A stretch of 58,996 nucleotides of DNA from Elusimicrobia bacterium CG_4_9_14_3_um_filter_62_55 (lineage in GTDB: Bacteria; Elusimicrobiota; Elusimicrobia; UBA1565): contig PFUL01000040.1 in assembly GCA_002790095.1 (NCBI GenBank), positions 1-58,996 on the forward strand, written 5' to 3'. The position numbers and the translations under genes are program-made. Of this stretch, positions 29,591 to 38,781 are shown piece after piece. The notes beneath the pieces are model-generated. The model was not told where the DNA came from. It searched no databases and saw only the letters and a program-made list of their open reading frames with translations. Each line of letters begins with the position of its first letter. Within the stretch, counting starts at the first letter, position 1.

Positions 29591-30364
29591 ATGAATCCGG
29601 GAACGCGCGCGGCTATGTTCGGCAGATCGTTCTTCCTCCAGGCGCTGTGGAGCCCTGCGGGAATGCAGAATTTGGGCCTGTTGTTCGCCTTAGAGCCCGC
29701 GCTCAAAGAGATTTATCCGCAAGAACAGGAGCGCCGTCGGGCGGGGTTGCGCCACATGGGTTATTTCAACACGAACCCGTACATGAGCGGCTTCGTCCTA
29801 GGGGTCGTCGCTCGTCTTGAAAAGTCTTTGTGCGGTTGCGCCGATCCCGAACGCGCCGAGGAGCGCCTCGACGCGCTGAAGAAGGCGATGGGCGCGGCGC
29901 TCGCGGCCGTCGGAGACGCGGCAGTATGGGGGGCCCTGCAGCCGGCCTGCGCGGCCGCTGCGGTTTTGGCCGCGACGGTTTCCTGGCTGTTCGATTTTAA
30001 ATTCGCGGCGCTCGCCTGCGCGCTCGGATATCTCGCGCTGTTTAATGCCCCGACCCTTTGGCTCCGGTGGAAGGGATTGTCCCTGGGCTATGATCTCGGC
30101 GAGAACCTCCCGGCCGCCCTGCAGGAATGGAACTGGCGGCGCACGGTGCTCCGGATTCGTTTGGCGGGCTTTCTCTGCGCCGCGGCCGCTCCCGCGCTGC
30201 TCTTGGTTCGCGAGGCCGGATTCGTCGGCTGGCGCTCTGCGCTTGCAGCGGCCGCGTTTGGAGCGTTTTTCGCGCTTCGCCGCGCGGGATGGTCGAGTCC
30301 GGCCGTCTACGCCTCGTGCGTGACGGCGGCGTTCGGATTCAGAGGGGTCTTGGCGCTGTTATGA
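29591..30364 (+). CDS. PTS mannose family IID component
   Basis: This 257-residue protein begins with the conserved RSFFLQALWSPAGMQNLG segment and the YFNTNPYMSGFVLG motif of IID proteins. The middle contains a hydrophobic section, and the C-terminus has three or four membrane segments. It pairs with IIC to form the sugar channel. It starts one base after the IIC stop and overlaps HPr by ATGA. Slightly shorter than the usual 270-300 residues. Confidence 0.87.
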   Translation: MNPGTRAAMFGRSFFLQALWSPAGMQNLGLLFALEPALKEIYPQEQERRRAGLRHMGYFNTNPYMSGFVLGVVARLEKSLCGCADPERAEERLDALKKAMGAALAAVGDAAVWGALQPACAAAAVLAATVSWLFDFKFAALACALGYLALFNAPTLWLRWKGLSLGYDLGENLPAALQEWNWRRTVLRIRLAGFLCAAAAPALLLVREAGFVGWRSALAAAAFGAFFALRRAGWSSPAVYASCVTAAFGFRGVLALL

Positions 30365-30639
30365 TCGAAAAGGAATTCAAGGTCACGACCAAATTGGGGC
30401 TGCACGCCCGCCCCGCCTCTCTGTTCGTCCAGACCGGATCCCGGCACTTGTGCAAGGTCACCGTGACCAAGCATCACAACGGCGAGGAAATGGTCGTGAA
30501 CGGCAAGAGCGTGATGGGGCTGATGATGCTGGCGGCCGCTCACGGAGAAACCCTGAAGGTCGCGCTTGAGGGGCCCGATGAGGACGAGGCGATGCGGGCT
30601 TTCGAAAAATTGTTCGCGCGGAAGTTCGATGAGGATTAA
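30361..30639 (+). CDS. HPr phosphocarrier protein
   Basis: A 92-residue HPr. The EI-dependent site is H15 in KLGLHARPAS and the HPrK-dependent site is S50 in VVNGKSVMGLMML, so both regulatory phosphorylations are possible. It shuttles phosphate from EI to IIA, and its seryl form usually lowers transport and controls transcription factors in Gram-positive bacteria. Overlaps IID by four bases; ptsI follows after three bases. Confidence 0.96.
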   Translation: MIEKEFKVTTKLGLHARPASLFVQTGSRHLCKVTVTKHHNGEEMVVNGKSVMGLMMLAAAHGETLKVALEGPDEDEAMRAFEKLFARKFDED

Positions 30640-30642
30640 CGC

Positions 30643-32361
30643 GTGATCGTCATCAAGGGGGTCCCGGCGAGTCCGGGGATCGCGATCGGACGGGCCTACG
30701 TTCTCGAGAACGAGGAGATCGTTATTTCCCGGGTCGACATTCCCAAGCAGCAGATCCGCGTGGAAGTGAAGCGGTTTAAATTGGCTCTTGAAGCCACGCA
30801 CCGGGATCTCGACGCCACGGAAACGAAGGTTCTTAAAATGCTCGGAAAGGAGCATGCGCGCCTGATCGACACGCATCGCTTGATTCTTCGCGATCCGTTG
30901 ATCACCAAGGACGTTCCCAAACGCATTCAAGACGAGAAGGTCAACGCCGAGTTCGCCCTGTCCGAGGCGCTGGAAGTGGTCAACCAGGCGTTCGAAAAGA
31001 TGCATGATGAGTTTTTCCGCGAACGCCGCCACGATCTCTTCGACGTCGGAAAGCGCCTTCTGTCGCATCTGCTTAAAACCGAGAAGAAGACGCTTTCCGA
31101 TGTGAAAAGGCCGTCGATTTTAGTGTCGCGCAATCTTCTTCCGTCGGATACGCTCAATCTGAAGGAAAACAACATCCTCGGATTCGTGACCGATTTGGGC
31201 GGAAAGACGAGCCATACCGCGATCCTGGCCCAGAGCATGGAGATCCCGGCCGTGGTCGGGCTCTCCGACGCGAGCCACCGGATCAAGGCTGGCGACGAGG
31301 TCATTTTAGACGGCGATCAGGGCCTGGTCATCATTCACCCCAGCCCCGAGGCCGTGGTCAAGTATGAAAAAGTGCGCGAGCGCTCGATCCAGGAAGAGGA
31401 GGTCCTCGAGAAGCTGCGCGGCGTCCCCGCGAGCACGGCGGACGGAAAGCGGTTCAAAATGGCCGTCAATCTCGATACCCTCGAGGAATTGAAGACGACG
31501 CTTCTCTTAAAGCCCGACGGCGTCGGACTGTTTAGGACCGAGTACTTATTTCTCAACCGCACGACGGCGCCCTCTGAGGAAGAGCAGACGGAGGCCTACT
31601 CGAAAGTCGCCGAAGCCATGTCCCCCCATCCTTTGGTCATCCGGACGGCCGACATCGGAGGGGACCGGCTTTCCCAGTTGGGGCTTGAAGGGCCCAAGAA
31701 CGAAGCGAACCCGTTTATGGGATTGCGCGGCATCCGGCTTTTTTTGCGGCATTCCGAACTGCTGAAGACGCAGTTTCGGGCGATTTTAAGGGCGACGCTT
31801 CAAGGGAGGGTTTCGGTGCTGCTCCCGATGGTTTCGTCGCTTCGGGAACTTCAGAGCGCCCGCCGGATTTTTTTTCAAGCGCAGCAGGAACTGCTCGCCG
31901 AAGGCGTCCCGCTTCCGAAAAAAACCCCAGTGGGGATCATGGTGGAGATCCCCTCGGCCGCCATCCTGCTCGACCATTTTCTCGAAGAGGCGGACTACGT
32001 TTCGATCGGGACCAACGACTTGATCCAGTACACTCTCGCGGTCGACCGGATCAACGAAGAGGTCGCTCATCTCTACGATCCGTATCACCCTGCGGTGCTC
32101 CGGCTGCTTCACGGCATCGTTGAAACCACGCACAAGCACGGCAAGAAAGTGACGGTCTGCGGCGAGATGACCTCCGATCCCAAGGCGGTTCCTCTGCTGA
32201 TCGGTCTCGGCGTGGACGTGCTTTCGGTGACGCCGCGCATGTACCTGCGCGTCAAGCAGATCCTTCGGTCGCTGCGCTTCAGCGACGCTCAGGCGATGGT
32301 CGCAAAGGCGCTCAAGCAGAGCGACTCCAGCGAAATTCGAAAACTCGTCGGCGAGCTTTGA
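30643..32361 (+). CDS. ptsI: PTS enzyme I (phosphoenolpyruvate-protein phosphotransferase)
   Basis: This 572-residue EI has the active-site histidine H191 in GGKTSHTAILAQ, the PEP-binding FRTEYLFLNR, and the C-terminal barrel with MVEIPSAAILLDHF and SIGTNDLIQYTLAVDR, followed by VCGEMTSDP. It takes phosphate from PEP and passes it to HPr. The start is GTG at 30643, three bases past the HPr stop. Because EI, HPr, HPrK, IIA, IIB, IIC and IID are all in one run, the cell has a complete phosphorelay in this locus. Confidence 0.96.
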   Translation: MIVIKGVPASPGIAIGRAYVLENEEIVISRVDIPKQQIRVEVKRFKLALEATHRDLDATETKVLKMLGKEHARLIDTHRLILRDPLITKDVPKRIQDEKVNAEFALSEALEVVNQAFEKMHDEFFRERRHDLFDVGKRLLSHLLKTEKKTLSDVKRPSILVSRNLLPSDTLNLKENNILGFVTDLGGKTSHTAILAQSMEIPAVVGLSDASHRIKAGDEVILDGDQGLVIIHPSPEAVVKYEKVRERSIQEEEVLEKLRGVPASTADGKRFKMAVNLDTLEELKTTLLLKPDGVGLFRTEYLFLNRTTAPSEEEQTEAYSKVAEAMSPHPLVIRTADIGGDRLSQLGLEGPKNEANPFMGLRGIRLFLRHSELLKTQFRAILRATLQGRVSVLLPMVSSLRELQSARRIFFQAQQELLAEGVPLPKKTPVGIMVEIPSAAILLDHFLEEADYVSIGTNDLIQYTLAVDRINEEVAHLYDPYHPAVLRLLHGIVETTHKHGKKVTVCGEMTSDPKAVPLLIGLGVDVLSVTPRMYLRVKQILRSLRFSDAQAMVAKALKQSDSSEIRKLVGEL

Positions 32362-32369
32362 TCCGTCCT

Positions 32370-34172
32370 ATGAGCGAACCGAAGCGTATCCGAAACTTCT
32401 CCATTATCGCCCACATCGACCACGGCAAGAGCACGCTCGCGGATCGGCTGCTGGAGCATACCGGAACGATCGATCCGCGAAAAATGAGCAATCAACTGCT
32501 CGATTCGATGGAATTGGAAAAAGAGCGGGGGATTACGATCAAGGCGAAGGCCGTCCGAATGCTCTACAACAGCAAAAGCGGCGAACAGTACATCTTCAAC
32601 TTGATCGATACTCCCGGGCACGTCGACTTCACCTACGAAGTGTCCCGCGCCCTCGCGGCCTGCGAAGGCGCCCTCTTGGTCGTCGACGCCACGCAGGGGG
32701 TCGAAGCCCAGACGCTCGCGAACTGCGACTTGGCCAAGAACCTGAAACTGAAGCTGATTCCCGTCATCAACAAGGTCGATCTGCCTTCCGCGGACCCCGA
32801 GGGAGTCGAAGAGCAGATCTTCGACGTGCTGCACATCCTCGAGGACAGTGTGTATGCGTCGGCGAAGGAAGGCAAGGGCACGGTTGAGGTTCTCGAAGCG
32901 ATCATCGCTCAGATTCCGCCGCCGACCGGGTCGGACGACAATCCGCTCGCCGCGCTCATCTTCGACTCGCTGTACGATCCCTACCGGGGCGTCATTCTTT
33001 ATTTGCGCGTCGTGGACGGAGTGCTCAAGAAGGGGGACAAGATCAAGTTCTTCTCGACCGGCGATGAGGTTCAAGTCGAGGAAGTCGGATTCTTGACCCC
33101 GGCGAAGATTCCCACGGAGGAATTGACCTCCGGCGAGGTCGGCTACCTGGTCTGCGGCATCAAGGACATCCATCAGGTGCGCGTCGGAGACACGCTCACG
33201 GGAATCGTGAAACCGGTGAAGACGGCGCTTGCCGGCTACGAAGAAGCGAAATCCGTCGTTTTCGCCGGCGTGTTTCCGGTAAACCCCGCGGATTATCCGG
33301 ATTTGAAAGCGGCGCTCGAGAAGCTGAACATGGAGGACTGCTCCTTCCATTACCAGGTCGATACCTCGAAAGCGCTCGGTTTCGGTTTCCGCCTCGGGTT
33401 TCTCGGGCTGCTTCACATGGACATCGTCAAAGAACGTCTCGAGCGGGAGTTCGGTCTGAGCTTGATCGTGACCGCCCCCAACGTCGTCTTTCGCGTTAAG
33501 GCGAAGGGGAACGCCGATTTCGAGACGATCGATAACCCCGCGAATTTCCCGCATTACGGCGATATCGAGGCGATCCACGAACCCTATGTGGACGTGACGA
33601 TCATCCTCCCCACGAATTATCAGGAACCGGTGATCAATCTCCTCAAAGACCGGCGAGGGATTTACAAGGACATCGAGTACGTGCCGGGACAGAGGATGAT
33701 CATTCGCTACGAACTCCCGCTCTCGGAGATCGTGTTCGATTTTTACGACAAGCTCAAATCCGTCTCCCGAGGCTACGCCTCGTTCGATTACGTCCCGTCG
33801 ATCGAGCGCGAGGCCGACCTCGTGAAACTGGAAATTCTCGTGCACGGCGAGCCCGTGGACGCGCTGAGTTCGATCGTGCACAAGGAAAAGGCTCACGTAA
33901 TGGGAAAGGGGATGTGCGAAAAGCTCAAGGAGTTGATTCCCCGCCAGATGTTTGAGGTGGCGCTTCAGGCGTCGGTACGCGGCCGCGTCGTGTCCCGTGA
34001 AACGATCCCGGCGATGCGAAAAGACGTGATCGCCAAATGCTACGGGGGAGACATCACCCGCAAGCGCAAACTGCTCAACAAGCAGAAAGAAGGCAAGCGA
34101 AAGGCGAAACAACTCGGGTCGGTCGAAATCCCCCAAGAGGCGTTCTTGGCGGTCCTTAAAATCGAGCGCTGA
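32370..34172 (+). CDS. lepA: Elongation factor 4 (LepA), ribosome back-translocating GTPase
   Basis: A 600-residue LepA starting MSEPKRIRNFSIIAHIDHGK. The G motifs AHIDHGKSTLADRL, DTPGHVDF and NKVDLP are intact. Domain II, the EF-G-like domains and the LepA-specific C-terminus with PRQMFEVALQASVRGRVVSR and KCYGGDITRKRKLL follow. It binds stalled ribosomes at high ionic strength and aids 30S biogenesis. I prefer the ATG at 32370, which gives the usual family length, over the TTG at 32358 in a TTGA overlap with ptsI. It precedes lepB, as in E. coli. Confidence 0.97.
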   Translation: MSEPKRIRNFSIIAHIDHGKSTLADRLLEHTGTIDPRKMSNQLLDSMELEKERGITIKAKAVRMLYNSKSGEQYIFNLIDTPGHVDFTYEVSRALAACEGALLVVDATQGVEAQTLANCDLAKNLKLKLIPVINKVDLPSADPEGVEEQIFDVLHILEDSVYASAKEGKGTVEVLEAIIAQIPPPTGSDDNPLAALIFDSLYDPYRGVILYLRVVDGVLKKGDKIKFFSTGDEVQVEEVGFLTPAKIPTEELTSGEVGYLVCGIKDIHQVRVGDTLTGIVKPVKTALAGYEEAKSVVFAGVFPVNPADYPDLKAALEKLNMEDCSFHYQVDTSKALGFGFRLGFLGLLHMDIVKERLEREFGLSLIVTAPNVVFRVKAKGNADFETIDNPANFPHYGDIEAIHEPYVDVTIILPTNYQEPVINLLKDRRGIYKDIEYVPGQRMIIRYELPLSEIVFDFYDKLKSVSRGYASFDYVPSIEREADLVKLEILVHGEPVDALSSIVHKEKAHVMGKGMCEKLKELIPRQMFEVALQASVRGRVVSRETIPAMRKDVIAKCYGGDITRKRKLLNKQKEGKRKAKQLGSVEIPQEAFLAVLKIER

Positions 34173-34230
34173 GGGAACGTTCTGGCGTCTCGCGCGTCTA
34201 AAACGTTTAATCTTTACCAAGGAACGGAAC

Positions 34231-35226
34231 ATGGAAACCAGACTTTTCTTCATCGGCGTCGCGATGGGCGCGTACGCGTTCGCGACGCGGCGCTGGACGA
34301 AGACCGGGAAACTCGACTCCCGGACGGCGACCGCCCTTTGGCATGGGCTGTTTTATCTGCTCGCCGGATTCGGCATCACGTTGGTGGCGGTGCTCTCGAT
34401 TGAAAGCCGCGTCCGCTTCGTCGACGCGGCCTCGGGCGTGCTGTCGGCCCGGGAAATTCTCACGGGCCTGCTCGGGGGATTGCTTTTGGGGACGTGGGGC
34501 TTTTTCCGCGCCTGGACGCAGGGGGGCGAGGAGCAGGCGCGCAGGTTCTACCTTGAAGAAGATCTCGAGTGGGCGGAAACGGTTTTTTCCGCGGTGCTGC
34601 TGGCCGCCGTGCTGATGTACTTCGTCGTCCAGGCGTTCAAGATCCCCTCCGGGTCGATGCTCAACACTTTGCAGATCGGCGATCACCTCTTCGTGAACAA
34701 ATTCATATACGGGTTTCGCATCCCGCTGACGGACAAGCGCGTTCTCGAGTTGCGCCCGGTCGGGCGGGGAGACATCATGGTCTTCCGGTTTCCCACCGAC
34801 GATCCCACCGAGGTGCACTGCGGCAGCGTTCAATATGGAAAGGACTTCATCAAGCGGGTGATCGGGCTTCCAGGCGAGACCGTCGCGCTTCGGGACGGCA
34901 AGGTGCTCATCGACGGGAAACCCCTCGGGGACGAACCGTACGTCCATCTCCGCCACTCCGTACGCTACCCCGCACCCTCGATCCAATTGACCCCGGAACG
35001 CTATCAGGAGTTTTGGCAAAACCGGGAACTCGACTCGAAGCTCGGGGATACGATGAAGGATCACTTCGGACCGGTCACGGTCCCCGAGGGTTCCTATTTC
35101 GTGATGGGCGACAATCGCGACGCTTCCTGCGACGGCCGCTTTTGGGGGCCGGTGCAGAAGAAATACGTGAAGGGCAAAGCCTGGATTCTCTACTGGCCTC
35201 CCAACCGAATGGGCGGGATTTCATGA
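34231..35226 (+). CDS. lepB: Signal peptidase I
   Basis: A 331-residue LepB with the catalytic serine S142 in FKIPSGSMLNTL and the general-base lysine K208 in DFIKRVIGLPGE. The box D/E motifs MVFRFP and VMGDNRDASCDGRFWGPV are present. The N-terminal 140 residues hold about three membrane segments, more than the single anchor of Gram-positive types. It cleaves Sec and Tat signal peptides at the outer face of the inner membrane. An AAGGA ribosome-binding site stands upstream. It overlaps nfeD by ATGA. Confidence 0.93.
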   Translation: METRLFFIGVAMGAYAFATRRWTKTGKLDSRTATALWHGLFYLLAGFGITLVAVLSIESRVRFVDAASGVLSAREILTGLLGGLLLGTWGFFRAWTQGGEEQARRFYLEEDLEWAETVFSAVLLAAVLMYFVVQAFKIPSGSMLNTLQIGDHLFVNKFIYGFRIPLTDKRVLELRPVGRGDIMVFRFPTDDPTEVHCGSVQYGKDFIKRVIGLPGETVALRDGKVLIDGKPLGDEPYVHLRHSVRYPAPSIQLTPERYQEFWQNRELDSKLGDTMKDHFGPVTVPEGSYFVMGDNRDASCDGRFWGPVQKKYVKGKAWILYWPPNRMGGIS

Positions 35227-36539
35227 AACGCTTTGCCGCTGCTTTGATCCTCACCGCTTTTCTTTCCGTTCCCCTATTCGCTGCTTCGCGCGTCCTCGTG
35301 GCTCCCTACTCGGGAATCATCACGCCCGTCGCGTCCGAATTCATGCGCGGGGCGATGGCGCGAGCCGAGGAAGGGGGCTACGACGCGCTCGTCATCGAAC
35401 TCGACACCCCCGGCGGCCTGATGGAGTCGATGCGCGACATCATTAAAGGGATCTTCGCCTCGAAGGTCCCCGTCATCGTGTACGTCTCGCCGGAAGGCGG
35501 TCGGGCCGCGTCGGCGGGGGTTTTTATAACGATGGCGGCGCATGTCGCCGCGATGGCGCCCGGAACGAACATCGGCGCCGCGCATCCCGTATCGATCGGC
35601 TCCCCGGGAGGGTTGAAGCCTCCGATGGGAGAAAAGAAAGAAAAGGCGGGTCAGGATACGATCATGGAGGAGAAGGTGGTCAACGACGCGGCCGCCTACC
35701 TGAAATCCATCGCGCAAAAGCGCGGGCGAAATGAAGAGTGGGCGTACGCCGCCGTCACCCGCAGCACCTCTATTCCCGCCGGGGAAGCCTTGACGCTGGG
35801 GGTCGTGGACCTGATCGCGGCGGACCGGACGGCGCTTTTTGCCGCGATCGACGGCCGCAAAATAGCGGGATTTACGAGTCTGCTGCGCGTCAAAGGCGCC
35901 TCCGTGGATTTTTACGAGATGACGCGCAGGCAGCGCTGGCTCGCGACGATCAGCGATCCGAATGTCGCGATGATCCTGATGAGTCTCGGCGCCGGGGGCT
36001 TGTTCATCGAGCTGTACAACCCGGGACTAATTCTCCCGGGAGTGGTCGGCGCGGTCTGTCTGCTGCTGGCGTTCTACGCCTTTCAAACCCTGTCGGCGAG
36101 TTATGCCGGGGTGCTCCTGATCGCCGTGGGAATGATTTTCTTCCTGCTGGAAATTAAGGTAACCAGTTACGGCATGCTGGCGTTGGGCGGCATCGCCGCG
36201 ATGCTCTTGGGGGTTCTGATGCTGTTTCAGCAATCGTTGGGCGGTCTCGGCGTTTCCTGGAGCGTGATCGTGAGCACGATCGGCGGGCTGCTGGTCGTGA
36301 CCTTCGGCGTTTCGGCGTTGGTGATGCGCGCCTACGGCCGCAGGGTCGTGACCGGGGAAGAGGGATTGCTCGGGCAAACTGGAGAAGCCCTCGAACGCTT
36401 GGACCCGGACGGCACCGTCCGGGTCGCCGGGGAACTCTGGAAGGCCCGTTGCGTCGGGGACCCGGTCGACGCCGGAACCCCCGTTGTGGTCGTCTCGGTG
36501 GACGCGATGACGCTGACCGTCCGCGGGCGTAGGCCTTAA
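35223..36539 (+). CDS. NfeD-family membrane serine protease
   Basis: A 438-residue protein from the ATG in the ATGA overlap with lepB; the frame open further upstream is chance. A signal peptide (ALILTAFLSVPLFAAS) leads into a ClpP-class protease domain: IELDTPGGLMESM, and the nucleophile S97 in GRAASAGVFITMAAH. After residue 230 come three or four membrane segments, then a small soluble OB-fold (NfeDC) domain near GEEGLLGQTGEALERL. Long NfeD proteases pair with SPFH-domain membrane proteins such as stomatin; none is adjacent here. Coupling to lepB hints at envelope protein turnover. Confidence 0.9.
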   Translation: MKRFAAALILTAFLSVPLFAASRVLVAPYSGIITPVASEFMRGAMARAEEGGYDALVIELDTPGGLMESMRDIIKGIFASKVPVIVYVSPEGGRAASAGVFITMAAHVAAMAPGTNIGAAHPVSIGSPGGLKPPMGEKKEKAGQDTIMEEKVVNDAAAYLKSIAQKRGRNEEWAYAAVTRSTSIPAGEALTLGVVDLIAADRTALFAAIDGRKIAGFTSLLRVKGASVDFYEMTRRQRWLATISDPNVAMILMSLGAGGLFIELYNPGLILPGVVGAVCLLLAFYAFQTLSASYAGVLLIAVGMIFFLLEIKVTSYGMLALGGIAAMLLGVLMLFQQSLGGLGVSWSVIVSTIGGLLVVTFGVSALVMRAYGRRVVTGEEGLLGQTGEALERLDPDGTVRVAGELWKARCVGDPVDAGTPVVVVSVDAMTLTVRGRRP

Positions 36540-36591
36540 GCCGGCGCCGCCTTAGGCCTTTCTGCTCATAGCGGCCGCGGGCGGGGCCTGC

Positions 36592-36597
36592 TATCTT
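36592..36597 (+). promoter_or_regulatory. -10 box, predicted leaderless promoter
   Basis: TATCTT ends six bases before the ATG of the M28 peptidase gene. There is no good -35 box and no ribosome-binding site. Confidence 0.4.
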
Positions 36598-36603
36598 CCT
36601 CAT

Positions 36604-38097
36604 ATGAAAGCCCTCCTCTCCCTCTTCGTTTCTCTGCTGTTGGCCGTCCCCGTTGGGGCCGCCCCCACCGTTTTCAAGGGACCCGGACGCGCCATGAGCG
36701 CTCCGCTCGCCGTTCCCGTTTCCGCCGCCGGCGCGGTCGCCGCGATCGGCTTTCAGCTCGATCACCTGTCGCTCAGCTTAGGGACTTTCTTGCCGGAGTT
36801 AAGCCGCGTCGGACTTCCCGCGGAGGGGCTGACGCCGATTTCGGAAACAGCGGCCGTGGAGTTCCTCGCGCGGGAATCCCTCCCGTCGATTTACGCCGCG
36901 AACGCGCCCGCCCCGTCCCCCGCGGCGGCGGCACGACCCGAAGCGGCGCGGCTGATTTCGGCGGCGCTGGCGGATCCCGCCAAATGGGAAGCGCTGTCGC
37001 GCACCTTGCGGGAACGCGGCGGCGAGTCCGGCGCGCGCGCGGCCGATCAGCTCGACGCGGCGGCCCGAAGCACTCAGCTCTCTCCGCTCTTTGAGCGTCT
37101 CGGCCGCGATTTCTCCGATACGAAGGATTTCGAGTCCCGACTGTCTGCTCTCTTCGACGGCGGAACCTTCGCTCCGCGTTCGGTCGCGCCGCGGGCGAGC
37201 GAGACTCCCGAATCCTTCGTCGCCTACGCGCAGCGCCGTTTCGCCGCCGGCCGCGCCCGTCTCGGGGTGCTCGCGGCGAACCGAATCGCCGCCGGGGTCC
37301 CGACGGACGGGGAACTGCACGATTCCGTGGCGCTTTCGCCGTTGACCAACCCCGAACGGGAACGCGTCCTTATCGACTTATTCGAACGCGCCGGGGCGAG
37401 CCGCGAGGAAATCCATCTTCAGGACGCCGGACGGGGACGCAGCAACATCTACGTGGTCAAGCCCGGAAAATCCGACCGGATCGTCGTCGTCGGCGGGCAT
37501 CACGACAAGGTGAGCCGCGGCGCCGGCACCATCGACAACTGGACCGGCGCGACGATGGTCGCCAACCTCTATCAGGCGATGCGCGATCTCGCCACGGACG
37601 CGACGATCGTCTTCGTGGGATTCGCGCGTGAAGAAGAGGGGCTTCTGGGCTCGAAGGCGTTTTTGCGGGAAATGCCCGCCGAAGAGCGAAAGCGCATCGA
37701 CGCGATGGTGAATTTAGACACGCTCGCCGTCGACGGCACCTTCTCCTGGAGGAACAATTCCGACCGGTCGCTTTTGGATTTGATCCAGCGCGTCGCCGCG
37801 CGCGCCCGATTGGCGTTGACGGAAACGACGCTGTGGGGCGGGGACGCAGATTCCTCGTCTTTCCGCCGCTACGGAATCCCGGCGATCACCGTCTTCGGGG
37901 CCTCGCAGGACGTGATCTTCGACATCATCCACTCCGAGCGAGACACCATCGCGGCCTTCTCCTTGCCCCACTACAAGAACGCCTTTTTGCTGACGCTGGA
38001 GACGATGAAGACGCTCGCGGAAAAGCCGCTGTCGGGTTTTGCGCGCTGGACGGCGGCCGTGTCCGGATTTCTGCGCGCCGCGTTCAGGCCTTCTTAA
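36604..38097 (+). CDS. Exported M28-family metallopeptidase (aminopeptidase-like)
   Basis: A 497-residue protein with a signal peptide (LSLFVSLLLAVPVGAAP), then about 220 residues of alanine-rich helical propeptide-like sequence, then the catalytic domain. The two-zinc site of M28 is complete: HHD at 299-301, D311 in TIDNWTGA, catalytic E343-E344 in AREEEGLLGS, D372 in NLDTLAVD, and H443 in IIHSERDT. Members remove N-terminal amino acids or trim peptides in the periplasm. It ends 14 bases inside the convergent histidine kinase gene. Confidence 0.88.
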   Translation: MKALLSLFVSLLLAVPVGAAPTVFKGPGRAMSAPLAVPVSAAGAVAAIGFQLDHLSLSLGTFLPELSRVGLPAEGLTPISETAAVEFLARESLPSIYAANAPAPSPAAAARPEAARLISAALADPAKWEALSRTLRERGGESGARAADQLDAAARSTQLSPLFERLGRDFSDTKDFESRLSALFDGGTFAPRSVAPRASETPESFVAYAQRRFAAGRARLGVLAANRIAAGVPTDGELHDSVALSPLTNPERERVLIDLFERAGASREEIHLQDAGRGRSNIYVVKPGKSDRIVVVGGHHDKVSRGAGTIDNWTGATMVANLYQAMRDLATDATIVFVGFAREEEGLLGSKAFLREMPAEERKRIDAMVNLDTLAVDGTFSWRNNSDRSLLDLIQRVAARARLALTETTLWGGDADSSSFRRYGIPAITVFGASQDVIFDIIHSERDTIAAFSLPHYKNAFLLTLETMKTLAEKPLSGFARWTAAVSGFLRAAFRPS

Positions 38098-38746
38098 AGC
38101 GGATCGAGAAGACCGTTTCCTCGCCCGGCTCGAGGGAGACGCTCGCTCCCATTTTGCCGAGGGCCTTCTTGACGTAGGCGAGTCCGAGGCCGATGCCCTT
38201 GGGTTTGGTCGTGTTGAACGGTTCGAACAGGCGCGCGAGCGCCTCCTGCGGAACCCCGCCGGCCGTATCCGCCACCCGAACGCTTCCGTCCGCCGCGGTT
38301 TCGATCCGGATCTCCGCGTCCTCATCGAGGGAAGCGGCCTGCACCGCGTTTCGAATCAGATGGGCCAAGGCCTTCACCGCCAACTCCGGATCGGCCTCGA
38401 CGCGGGCGCCGCCGTCCGCGTACTCGGATTCGATCAATGTCCCGTCGGGCAGCGCGACCCCGGCCCGGGCCGTGTCGACGATCTGGCGCAAAGAATACGG
38501 GGCGAGCTTCGGCTCCTTCATGCGGCAATAGAGTAAAATCTCCTCCAAGACGTCGTTGGCGTGGGTCAGTTCGGATTCGATGATGCTCAAGTGGCGCGCG
38601 ACTTTTTCGTCCCGGACTCCGAGATTGCCGAGCTTCGTCTTGATAAAATAGGAGGAGTTCTTGATCACGGCCATGGGATTGCGCAGTTCATGGCTGACGA
38701 TCGGGGCCAGCAGCTGCAGGGCTTCATCGATCTCTTCGGGCTTCAT
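38084..38746 (-). CDS. Minimal soluble histidine kinase
   Basis: This 220-residue protein starts almost directly at the H-box (PIVSHELRNPMAV, H19), followed by the dimerisation helices and a complete ATPase domain (LIRNAVQA, DTAGGVPQEALARLFEPF, GIGLGLAYVKKAL). It has no sensor, membrane or receiver domain, so its input must come from a partner. No response regulator is adjacent. It could act on an unlinked regulator or be controlled by protein contact. Confidence 0.85.
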   Translation of the reverse strand: MKPEEIDEALQLLAPIVSHELRNPMAVIKNSSYFIKTKLGNLGVRDEKVARHLSIIESELTHANDVLEEILLYCRMKEPKLAPYSLRQIVDTARAGVALPDGTLIESEYADGGARVEADPELAVKALAHLIRNAVQAASLDEDAEIRIETAADGSVRVADTAGGVPQEALARLFEPFNTTKPKGIGLGLAYVKKALGKMGASVSLEPGEETVFSIRFKKA

Positions 38747-38752
38747 GACGCT

Positions 38753-38781
38753 ACTTTAGCCGAATAAACCATGACGGGCAA
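38753..38781 (-). promoter_or_regulatory. Promoter of the minimal histidine kinase, predicted leaderless
   Basis: On the minus strand TTGCCC (38776-38781), 17 bases, TAAAGT (38753-38758), then six bases to the ATG at 38746. The -35 box lies inside the divergent HAD gene. Confidence 0.5.

Noticed and set aside
32289-34253. A 654-codon minus-strand open frame opposite lepA
   Set aside because: It mirrors lepA on the other strand and encodes an Arg/His/Asp-rich peptide with no domain. In GC-rich genes the antisense frame is often open by chance.
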